A stretch of DNA of 64,000 nucleotides from Canibacter zhoujuaniae (lineage in GTDB: Bacteria > Actinomycetota > Actinomycetes > Actinomycetales > Microbacteriaceae): the NCBI RefSeq assembly GCF_011752005.1, contig NZ_JAAIJZ010000001.1, forward strand, positions 62,001-126,000, in the 5' to 3' direction. Both the position numbers and the translations under genes were made by a program. Below are positions 17,691 through 25,253 of the stretch, piece after piece. A model generated the notes under the pieces. It was given only the letters and a program-made list of their open reading frames with translations, searched no databases and had not been told where the DNA came from. The number at the start of each line of letters is the position of its first letter. Within the stretch, counting starts at the first letter, position 1.

Positions 17691-18253
17691 TTAGGTATTT
17701 CCTCGCGCGCCTATTTTGGGTGGTGAGTCCGTGGAAATTACGGACGGCCCCGGCGCCAAATGAACCAACGATTCTGATTGGTGCACCGCACACTTCCAAC
17801 TGGGATTTTGTGTTTATGCTCGCAATTTCGTGGCGTCTTAAACTGCCGGTCAAATGGCTGGGCAAAGACACTCTCTTTAAGGGGTGGCGTGGGCCACTCA
17901 TGCGAGGTCTTGGCGGAATCGCGGTGGATCGTAAAAACGCTGCCGGGCTGGTGCGCCGAATTATTCGCATGGCGAACTCCGGGCAGGTGTATGGCTTGGT
18001 TATCACCCCTGACGGCACACGGAAGGGGCACAGTCGTTGGAAGTCTGGGTTTTATCGGATCGCGATGGAAACAGGTATGCCCGTCACTCTAGGTTATGTT
18101 GATCGTCACACTAGAACGGTTGGGCTGGGGCCGACGCTTCAGATGACCGGTGATGTTGCAGCTGATATGGATCGCATTCGGGCGTTCTATGCGGATAAAT
18201 CCGGATTCCATCCCCAATATCGTGTGGAACCGCGTTTAAACTCTGAAGACTAG
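17687..18253 (+). CDS. 1-acylglycerol-3-phosphate acyltransferase family protein (PlsC-like)
   Basis: This 188-residue protein has the acyltransferase catalytic block HTSNWD (HxxxxD) near residue 34 and a TPDGTRKG block that takes the place of the substrate-binding EGTR motif. Such enzymes move an acyl group to lysophosphatidic acid or a related membrane-lipid acceptor at the inner membrane face. It starts with GTG, overlapping the smpB stop by 4 bp, so it is the last gene of the prfB-ftsEX-smpB unit. The compact size and absence of an N-terminal membrane helix mean that the exact acceptor remains open. Confidence 0.82.
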   Translation: MIRYFLARLFWVVSPWKLRTAPAPNEPTILIGAPHTSNWDFVFMLAISWRLKLPVKWLGKDTLFKGWRGPLMRGLGGIAVDRKNAAGLVRRIIRMANSGQVYGLVITPDGTRKGHSRWKSGFYRIAMETGMPVTLGYVDRHTRTVGLGPTLQMTGDVAADMDRIRAFYADKSGFHPQYRVEPRLNSED

Positions 18254-18336
18254 GGTGCCTGCTTTTGCGGCAGTGAGCGGGATTATCTGATTCCGCGCTA
18301 AGCTTTTCTGTGTCGCTTGAACTGAGAGAAGTTGCT

Positions 18337-18930
18337 ATGTCCGACATATTGCGTCTGATACCCAAAGCCATAAACCATCGTCCCCTGCCTCAGTCAACCG
18401 CGATAGAAGGAACAACGACGGTGCTTCTGCACGGTGCAATGGGATTTCCCGGTGAGCTTCGTAAACTTGCGCTGTCTCTCAATAAAGCCAAGATTCCATT
18501 TATCGCGCCTGTTTATGCAAAACTCGGCCCGCAGGATTTAAACGATGCTGTCGCACATATTTGCGAAGCGATGCCGGAAGGCGAAACGGTAAACGTTGTC
18601 GGTTATTCACTGGGCGGGCTGCTTGGTCTGCTTGTAGCGCAACAGTGCAGCGTGCAGAAACTCGTTGGGATTGGAGCGCCTTGGGCCGGAGAGCCTGACA
18701 GCCAGCTTGCGAAAGCGCTCTTTGGCGCTGTCACTGAGACACTGCAGCTGGATCTAAATATTACAGCGCCCGATGCGAGTAACGTTGTTTCAATATACTC
18801 AAATTCTGATCGGGTTATTAACCCTAAATTTTCTAGACGCGGCACAGAGGTGCCCTTCGACGGTATCAGTCACTGGCGGTTGCCGCGGCACTCTAAAGTT
18901 GTGCAGCGGGTGGTTGCTGAGCTGAGTTGA
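18337..18930 (+). CDS. Alpha/beta hydrolase fold protein (lipase/esterase-like)
   Basis: The 198-residue cytosolic protein has a nucleophile elbow VGYSLGGLLGLL near residue 90, an oxyanion-region HGAMGFPGEL near 34 and a catalytic-type His in SHWRLPRH near the end. The arrangement resembles short PGAP1/lipase-like hydrolases. The ATG at 18337 is preferred because GAGAGAAG precedes it; an in-frame GTG nine codons earlier lacks this. Natural substrate is unknown. It is followed after about 20 bases by ogt and may share a transcript. Confidence 0.78.
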   Translation: MSDILRLIPKAINHRPLPQSTAIEGTTTVLLHGAMGFPGELRKLALSLNKAKIPFIAPVYAKLGPQDLNDAVAHICEAMPEGETVNVVGYSLGGLLGLLVAQQCSVQKLVGIGAPWAGEPDSQLAKALFGAVTETLQLDLNITAPDASNVVSIYSNSDRVINPKFSRRGTEVPFDGISHWRLPRHSKVVQRVVAELS

Positions 18931-18952
18931 GTTGAGAGGCATAACGCAAGAG

Positions 18953-19480
18953 ATGGCACGGCTCAATTACTGTGAAGTTGAATCACCGATAGGGCAGCTG
19001 CTGCTTATCGCATACGATGAAAACCTTGTGCGTATCGGATTAGACGCTGAAGATTTTGTCGAACTGCGCGCAGCCTATTCGCGAAAGTATCGACAAACGG
19101 CTGAGTGTTTTCCTGCTGCTTTTGCAGACGCTGTAGCGCAGCTTAAAGCATATTTTGCGGGAGAGTTGCGGGCTTTCTCGCTACCAGTTGACTTTGGGTC
19201 GGGCAGTGGTTTTCGACTGGCAGTGCAGAGATTCTTACCCCAAATAGAATACGGCCAGACGTTGAGTTATGGACAGATAGCTGAGTGCCTCGGCAATCCG
19301 GGAGCTGCGCGAGCTGTTGGAACAGCGTGCGCTTTGAACCCGCTTCCCATAGTGGTGCCCTGTCACAGAGTTGTGCGTGCCGACGGAAACATCGGACGCT
19401 ACGCCGGCGGGGTGGCTGCGAAACAGTTCTTACTGCGACTGGAGAGCGCCGTAGAAAAACCTCCTGCCGGGCATCTGTAA
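18953..19480 (+). CDS. ogt: Methylated-DNA--protein-cysteine S-methyltransferase
   Basis: This suicide enzyme removes the methyl group from O6-methylguanine in DNA onto its own cysteine. The active site PCHRVV (Cys near residue 136) is preceded by GQTLSYGQIAECLGNPGAARAVGTACALNPLPIV, the DNA-binding helix and arginine finger region. Length 175 is typical for Ogt without an Ada N-terminal domain. The ATG at 18953 is chosen with GAGAGG upstream; a TTG 21 bases earlier is possible. Confidence 0.93.
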   Translation: MARLNYCEVESPIGQLLLIAYDENLVRIGLDAEDFVELRAAYSRKYRQTAECFPAAFADAVAQLKAYFAGELRAFSLPVDFGSGSGFRLAVQRFLPQIEYGQTLSYGQIAECLGNPGAARAVGTACALNPLPIVVPCHRVVRADGNIGRYAGGVAAKQFLLRLESAVEKPPAGHL

Positions 19481-19499
19481 AAGCTACCGGAGCAGATCA

Positions 19500-19542
19500 G
19501 TGTAAAGCCCCACGGCATCTTGCGAGGCGTGGGGCTTTACAC
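19500..19542. terminator. Bidirectional terminator between ogt and the sugar permease gene
   Basis: Perfect 15-bp arms GTGTAAAGCCCCACG and CGTGGGGCTTTACAC surround a 13-base loop between two convergent genes, 20 bases after ogt and 8 bases after the permease stop. Confidence 0.85.
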
Positions 19543-19549
19543 CTGCGGT

Positions 19550-20440
19550 TTACTTCACAGCACCTGCAGTAAGACCACCAATTAGGCGCTTCTCGATGAG
19601 CATGAACAGAATTACCACTGGCACAACTGAAATAATCGAGACACCGAAAACATAGTGCCAAGAAGTTTCATACTGGCCAACAAACTTTGTCAGCGCCACT
19701 GATAGCGGCTGCAGCTCTGCGGAGTTGAGAAGCACAAGTGAGGCTGCGAATTCATTCCAGCAGGCAACGAACGCGAAAATGGTCGCGGTGACAATACCCG
19801 GCCAGACAAGCGGAAGGTTAATCCTTGTGAGTGTTTTCCACTGACTTGCTCCATCAACCTGCGCTGCTTCTTCAATCTCTTTCGGGATCGACGCAAAGAA
19901 AGAGTGCATGATCCATGTTGCAAATGAGAGGTTAAAAGCGGCATTAACCAGAATCATTGCAAGCCAAGTGTTATTGATGCCCAGCAAAGAAAACTCACGG
20001 AACAGACCGGCTGTCAGCACCGCGGGTTGAAGCATCTGCGTGACAATCACCAAAGAAAGGAAAACTTTCTTCATTGGAAAATTCACGCGGGCTGTATAGT
20101 AGGCCGCTGGCAGAGCAACCAGGAGCACAAGCAGGGTTGCGCCAACTGAAATGACGATCGTTGAGACTAGGTTATTGACAAGCGGAGTCTCGGGGGTGCT
20201 CCACATGTTGATGTAGTTTTCTAGATGCCATTCTTGCGGCAGATAGGTTGGGTTGACACTACGAATTTCCTGCTTTGACTTTACCGAGCCAAAGAACATA
20301 ACAACATAGGGGATTAAAAATAGCACCGCCAACACCAGACCGCCACAGCAGCGCAGCAGCAACTGCGACAGCGTGAGTTGGTGTTTAGTGTATTTTTTCA
20401 CACGATGACCTGTGGTTACTTTTGCGCCCAAATTAATCAC
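19550..20440 (-). CDS. Carbohydrate ABC transporter permease (MalG type)
   Basis: This is one of two membrane subunits of a sugar importer. The 296 residues form about six helices, with the ATPase-docking EAA loop EEAAQVDGASQWKTLTRINLPL near residue 190. It starts with GTG and overlaps the preceding permease stop by 8 bp (GTGATTAA). No ATPase gene is in this operon, so a shared MsiK/MsmX-like ATPase encoded elsewhere must be used (inference from the family). Confidence 0.92.
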   Translation of the reverse strand: MINLGAKVTTGHRVKKYTKHQLTLSQLLLRCCGGLVLAVLFLIPYVVMFFGSVKSKQEIRSVNPTYLPQEWHLENYINMWSTPETPLVNNLVSTIVISVGATLLVLLVALPAAYYTARVNFPMKKVFLSLVIVTQMLQPAVLTAGLFREFSLLGINNTWLAMILVNAAFNLSFATWIMHSFFASIPKEIEEAAQVDGASQWKTLTRINLPLVWPGIVTATIFAFVACWNEFAASLVLLNSAELQPLSVALTKFVGQYETSWHYVFGVSIISVVPVVILFMLIEKRLIGGLTAGAVK

Positions 20441-21362
20441 CCTGCTTCAGTGGATTAACAACCTTGACATAAACTGCGACGATAATCATGACGATGATAA
20501 AACCGATTACCGAAAGCGCTGACGAGATGTGATACTGACCGCGATCTATGTATTTAAAGATCAAAGTCATCACTGTGTCAGCCTCGTTACCGGGCATTGC
20601 GCCGGCCATAACTCGCAAAATTGGAAGACTGTTAAATACGTTAATACCGTTAATTAGCACGGCCACCGCTAACGCTGAGCGCAGCTGGGGCAGCACTATT
20701 TGGAAGTATGTTCGGATCGGTCCTGCGCCGTCTACCCGAGCGGCCTCAATTACATCAGCTGGGACTGTAGCTAAGCCAGAAAGAAGGGTGTAGGTAGTGA
20801 ACGGCAGTGAGACGAAAATTGCTACAACAATTGCAGCGATAAAAGCTGAGGTGGGATTTTTTGTGAAACCGTAAGGCTCGGAAATAATGCCTGTGTCCAC
20901 AAAAAACTTATTGAAAATACCGATGAACGGCTCGAGACCGTAGTACACAACCATTGTGGTCATAACCACTGATGCAGCCCACGGAATTACAACTATCATG
21001 CGCACTATGCGACGCCCCGGAAAAGCTTTATTTAAAAGTTGTGCGATTGCTAACGACAGCACAACTGTGACGGCCACAACCACGACAACCCAAATGAGCG
21101 TGCGCAGAATAACACCGGGGAGTGCCGGATTCTCAAATAGGGTTGTGTAGTTTTCGAAACCCACAGAGCCTTTATCAATACCTGAGCGGGAGATCTTCCT
21201 TGTGGAGTTGAAGAACATCAACCCAGCCGGGAAGATCACTACTAAGAAAATTAGAAGCGTAGCTGGGCCAATCCAGGGTAAAGCCCGGACTGAATCACTC
21301 AGCCTAGTGCCGCGCGGTCTTAGAGCCACACCGCTGTGGGAGACCTGTTGTTTAGAAGTCAT
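20433..21362 (-). CDS. Carbohydrate ABC transporter permease (MalF type)
   Basis: This is the partner membrane subunit of the sugar importer. The 309 residues contain six predicted helices after a cytosolic N-terminus and the EAA loop VIEAARVDGAGPIRTYFQIVLPQ near residue 205. It is translated ahead of the MalG-type gene and is separated from the substrate-binding protein gene by a 122-base gap that contains a strong stem-loop. The sugar cannot be named from these sequences. Confidence 0.92.
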   Translation of the reverse strand: MTSKQQVSHSGVALRPRGTRLSDSVRALPWIGPATLLIFLVVIFPAGLMFFNSTRKISRSGIDKGSVGFENYTTLFENPALPGVILRTLIWVVVVVAVTVVLSLAIAQLLNKAFPGRRIVRMIVVIPWAASVVMTTMVVYYGLEPFIGIFNKFFVDTGIISEPYGFTKNPTSAFIAAIVVAIFVSLPFTTYTLLSGLATVPADVIEAARVDGAGPIRTYFQIVLPQLRSALAVAVLINGINVFNSLPILRVMAGAMPGNEADTVMTLIFKYIDRGQYHISSALSVIGFIIVMIIVAVYVKVVNPLKQGD

Positions 21363-21418
21363 AATTCGGTTCAGTTCGACGGGATCGGAAAAGGTTTAAA
21401 TCACGTAGCAGAAATAAG

Positions 21419-21458
21419 AGAAGTGGCCGTGCCCGTACAAGCAGGCACGGCCACTTCT
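21419..21458 (-). terminator. Stem-loop between sugar-binding protein and permease genes
   Basis: Arms of 15 bp with core AAGTGGCCGTGCC / GGCACGGCCACTT flank a ten-base loop 27 bases after the binding-protein stop. It has no long T-run and lies inside an operon, so partial termination or 3' end stabilisation would yield more binding protein than permease. Confidence 0.8.
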
Positions 21459-21484
21459 GATAGTTTCAGTAACCTTAGCTGTTA

Positions 21485-22738
21485 TTAACCAGCGTCAGCT
21501 TCAGACTGAATTTTCTTCAGCACGTCAGCAGGGTCTTGCGTGATGACGAGACCAAAGTTCTGCTTCATCGAAACAGCAGCATCCTGCCAGTGCGGATTTG
21601 CAGATGGGTAGAAGTTTGCGTCTGGGAGCAGCTCGAGGAAGGCCTTAATGTCTTCGTTTGAGCTCATCTTTTCGTTGCCAGAATCTGTTGTTGGCAGGAA
21701 GTTTTCAGTGGTTACCCAGTCGGTGTAAACATCGGTTGAGTAGAAGTAATCGAAGAAAGCCTTGATCGCTTCTTTCTTTTCTTCGCCGCCAGTGTTAAAC
21801 GCTACAAGGTGGTCGGCAACACCTAGGGTGAACGGAGATCCGTCCTTGGTTGGGATAGATCCGACTGTGTAGTTCAGGTCTGGGTTGGTCTCTTTAATCT
21901 GCTTAACCGTTGGAGGCAGACCAATCTGGAAACCAATTTCGCCCTGGACAAAGACATCCAGCAGTGGGGTACGCTGTGAGGCCTGTGGATCAGGCTGGGT
22001 GGCCCCAGCATCGTAGAGGCCTTTAATGTACTGTGCTGCTTCAATATTTTTTGCTGAGTCGATGGTCAGCTTAGAAGCATCACCATAACCGCCTCCGGCG
22101 CCATAGAACCAGATCGCAGCTTCAGCCTGAGCTTCTTCAGACCCGAGTGGCAAGCCGTAGCCAGACTTGCCGGTGGTCTCTTTAATCTTGAGAGCTGCAG
22201 CTTTTAGGTCGTCCCAAGTCTTTGGCCACTCGGTGATGCCAGCCTTATCGAGGAGATCCTGATTTGCAAAGAGCGCACGTGCTGAAGCGATCAGCGGAGC
22301 GCCGTACTGCACGCCGTCAACAGAAGCATTCTCGATAAATGAATCAGTGAAATCGTCAAGGGTTTCTGGGCTGGTAACTTCAGAAATTGGGTAGAGTAGC
22401 TCTTCGCTCACAAAAGAGGTAAAGTCGCCGCCGTTGTAAATATCAGGAGCTTTGCCGCCCTGAATTCGGGTTGCAACGGTTTTGTCTAAGTCGTCCCATG
22501 ACACAACTTCAAGGCTGACCTTCACGCCTTTATTAGCCGCTTCGAAGCCCTTAATAACTTTTTCCCACAGGCCCTTAGTAGCGTCAGAGTAGGTTGGAAC
22601 GAGCATCGTCAGCTCAGTGCTGCCGGAGTCGTTGGATTCCCCGCTCGACGAAGCACCGCCGTTGGTGGCACATGCTGAGAGTCCTAGCGTGAGCGCAGAG
22701 CCAAGGGCTAATGCTTTGAGGGTACGCTTAAATTTCAT
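21485..22738 (-). CDS. Carbohydrate ABC transporter substrate-binding lipoprotein
   Basis: This is the extracellular sugar receptor of the importer. The 417 residues begin with a lipoprotein signal (LALGSALTLGLSACA, lipidated Cys near residue 23), a Ser/Gly linker, then the extracellular solute-binding family 1 fold, with TELTMLVPTYSDATKGLWEKVI and WPKTWDDLKAAALKIKETTGKSGYG. GGAAGG lies ten bases before the ATG. It leads the operon with the two permeases. Family 1 proteins bind oligosaccharides or glycerol-phosphates; the ligand is unknown here. Confidence 0.92.
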   Translation of the reverse strand: MKFKRTLKALALGSALTLGLSACATNGGASSSGESNDSGSTELTMLVPTYSDATKGLWEKVIKGFEAANKGVKVSLEVVSWDDLDKTVATRIQGGKAPDIYNGGDFTSFVSEELLYPISEVTSPETLDDFTDSFIENASVDGVQYGAPLIASARALFANQDLLDKAGITEWPKTWDDLKAAALKIKETTGKSGYGLPLGSEEAQAEAAIWFYGAGGGYGDASKLTIDSAKNIEAAQYIKGLYDAGATQPDPQASQRTPLLDVFVQGEIGFQIGLPPTVKQIKETNPDLNYTVGSIPTKDGSPFTLGVADHLVAFNTGGEEKKEAIKAFFDYFYSTDVYTDWVTTENFLPTTDSGNEKMSSNEDIKAFLELLPDANFYPSANPHWQDAAVSMKQNFGLVITQDPADVLKKIQSEADAG

Positions 22739-22901
22739 TTGTTGTAAACCTTCCTTGGTTTAATCATTCCCGCACTGGAATTTGTTGCCTGCTGGCGCGT
22801 CAGCCTTGACACTCCTGCTGCACCTGAGATTGATGAGCTGCAACTCGTCTCACTCATCGCCATTCTATTGAATTCAGAAGAGTCTTTCAAATTCAATAAA
22901 A

Positions 22902-24956
22902 CTAGTGACGATAGTTTCGGCGCAGTAGCGCACCTCCAGAAAGGATAAGAGCACCTGCGAGCACCACTAATGGGGTTAATTCTGCTCCCGTAGCTGCGAG
23001 CTTATGTGGAGCGGGTTTCGGCTCTTGAGGGCTGATTGGTGTTACCGGTTTAACAGGGTCTTCTGCAGGATTTGGTGGTGGAGTCAGATTCTGAGCTGGA
23101 ACTCGCACATTTTGCACTGCAACTGTGACAGCTTCATAGCGCGTGCTGTCATCACGCTTACTAATCTCCACCAAAGTGTCAGCACTGTCAGGTAGCTGAT
23201 AACCCTGCGGCGCCGCAACTTCGCGCAGCATATAAGTGCCGGGTTCAAGCAGATAGCCACGCTCGGTTTCGATGATCCCGTTGTCATCTGCGTGCGGGAG
23301 TGAAGCAATGAAGGAATCTGTCATAACTTCGTTAAGTGGTTGACCTGCGGTGTCAAACAGTGTTATCTGGCCGTTCTCATCACTTGTGAATGTTTTATCG
23401 ATGAGCTTCATGCTGCCGTCATGCGACCACAGTTCAAATTTTGCCCCCGCCAATGCTGCGCCGGTCTCAGCATCAGTTTTTTGCGCCTGTAACTGGGCTG
23501 GAATCAACCGGAAGGTGCGGTAGAAATGCTTGCGCAGCTGCACACGCCCATCAGCGGCGTTAACCCCGTACTCAAATTCGATATTCGAAGTTTTTAGAAC
23601 ATCGGGGTTGTCAGCCACAGGCTCTTGTTTCAGATCGGTGCCAACAGCAACATATCCGGCTGCATTTGTTGTTGTGCGTTCTAGCCACTCATTTTCAGTC
23701 ATGGCTAAGCCAAAGTTTGGGAACGCATCATCGAATTGACGTGCATTGAATGTATCACCCGCCCAGACTGTGCGACCAATAATATTGGCGGCCAAAATAC
23801 TGTCGGGAAGATCCTCGGGCTGGTTTAGATCCAGAGGCGTGAAGCTCGCTGCCAGTTCTCGCGGCTCGATAGGCTGCGTCACGTCCGGCTCACCTGCGGC
23901 ATTTATGAGTCCGCGTGCGAGACGGTAATCCTTATCAAGCACCGAGATCACCTCAACCTCTGGGATACGGTGCACACCCTCACGTAATGTGATTGTTCCG
24001 GCTGTGACACCTCTGGTTGAGAAGTTGTTGCGGAACTGGATTTGAGTGATCTGGCCTGCCGGAACGTCGAGCGTAAACTGGTAGAGCCGCTTAACTTCTG
24101 GGCCGTCTGTGTTTCGTGAGTACACTTTTTGCCAGACTGCTGTTTCGCGCCCCTGGGCATCCACAAGGATCTGTGAATCACGGGTATCAAACAGGGAGCT
24201 TGGCTGACCGTCAACCTTTAGGTCGCGTGCAGTCATGAAACTGAAAGACTCAGCATCAGCAAAGGTCTGTGTGTTTGGATCTTTAACCGTGCCAGCGCCA
24301 AAGGCGAAAAGTGCCGTGCTCGCCTCTTCGTAGGCTGATCTCATGTGATTGACACGGATGTTTACTGAACGATACAGGGTGTCACCCGGGGCAAAACCTG
24401 AGAACTGCGGTGTGAATCTATTAGTTCCGGGATAGGGGACTCCGAGACTGATCTCGCCGGTCTGTTGATTTTCGCGGAAATACATAGAGATTAGTTCGAG
24501 ATCCGCAAGTCTGGATGGGGAATACCCGTTGATGAAAAAGAAACTATCGTAAACGGGTGATGTTAGAGCAGCTTGCATGCGCCCGGTTGCTGCTTGTTTT
24601 GCGTCGATATAGGCCTGTCGAACATTGCAGAATGTCCAGCTTGCGTTTACAATACGTCCATCATCGGTTGTGAACTTAATGTCGTTACCATCACGGTCTT
24701 GCAGTATTTCACGCAGCTCAACTGGGCATACTTCGGCGACGTGGTTCTGACCGTCATCGAATTTGGTGAGAGGTGCCGCATTATTGAGCGGCAACCCAGT
24801 TTGGGTTTCAGGAATGCCCCAGTCAGGCTCAGCAGCATAGGCTGTGGTTGTTGCAAACATAAAACCAGCTGCGAGAAAGAGTGTCAGCAGCAGCGAGACG
24901 ATTGCTTTAAGGGGACGGTTGTTTAGCGGTAGCAAACCTGGGTTGGGGCTTGGCAA
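22902..24956 (-). CDS. Secreted wall-anchored protein with SpaA-like domain and LAATG sorting signal
   Basis: This 684-residue surface protein starts at a TTG with AAGGTG just upstream. A signal peptide ends near residue 42 (TTTAYA before AEPDW). Residues 45-460 are a large extracellular part that I do not recognise, with two Cys near 75-110. Residues about 485-595 are a SpaA/Cna-B-type domain: KTDAETGAALAGAKFELW and LLEPGTYMLREVAAPQGYQLP. A Pro-rich linker leads to LAATG, a hydrophobic stretch and RRNYRH. LAxTG is the signal used by class E sortases in Actinobacteria; no sortase gene is nearby. It is probably an adhesin or pilus-like subunit. Confidence 0.85.
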   Translation of the reverse strand: MPSPNPGLLPLNNRPLKAIVSLLLTLFLAAGFMFATTTAYAAEPDWGIPETQTGLPLNNAAPLTKFDDGQNHVAEVCPVELREILQDRDGNDIKFTTDDGRIVNASWTFCNVRQAYIDAKQAATGRMQAALTSPVYDSFFFINGYSPSRLADLELISMYFRENQQTGEISLGVPYPGTNRFTPQFSGFAPGDTLYRSVNIRVNHMRSAYEEASTALFAFGAGTVKDPNTQTFADAESFSFMTARDLKVDGQPSSLFDTRDSQILVDAQGRETAVWQKVYSRNTDGPEVKRLYQFTLDVPAGQITQIQFRNNFSTRGVTAGTITLREGVHRIPEVEVISVLDKDYRLARGLINAAGEPDVTQPIEPRELAASFTPLDLNQPEDLPDSILAANIIGRTVWAGDTFNARQFDDAFPNFGLAMTENEWLERTTTNAAGYVAVGTDLKQEPVADNPDVLKTSNIEFEYGVNAADGRVQLRKHFYRTFRLIPAQLQAQKTDAETGAALAGAKFELWSHDGSMKLIDKTFTSDENGQITLFDTAGQPLNEVMTDSFIASLPHADDNGIIETERGYLLEPGTYMLREVAAPQGYQLPDSADTLVEISKRDDSTRYEAVTVAVQNVRVPAQNLTPPPNPAEDPVKPVTPISPQEPKPAPHKLAATGAELTPLVVLAGALILSGGALLRRNYRH

Positions 24957-25111
24957 ACTGCACCTTCTTGTTGTGGGGTAGTGGCAGGGGTTCTGGGTAT
25001 CCTGAGCAAGCCTACCGCAACGCTAAGCAACCATCAATAGTTAATTATTGGTTATTTTCTCTGCTAACAGGCACAGGCCTTAGCAGCGCAAAAGTGGCTG
25101 TTTTTAATTCA

Positions 25112-25193
25112 AAAACCCGCTGAGTACCCTGCACTGCTACTTAATCTATAAAGACCAATTAGCTGTGTTTTTGCAGAGTATTCAGCGGGTTTT
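25112..25193 (-). terminator. Long stem between the two surface-protein genes
   Basis: Imperfect 22-base arms (25112-25133 and 25172-25193) with core AAAACCCGCTGA / TCAGCGGGTTTT lie 61 bases after the stop of the 698-residue surface protein on the minus strand. The 38-base loop is long, but the lower stem followed by T-rich sequence fits a terminator. Confidence 0.65.
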
Positions 25194-25253
25194 GATTTCG
25201 CCAGCAGCCCCAATTAGGGGTGCCGTGGCAGAGGGAATAAGCAGTAACGACAG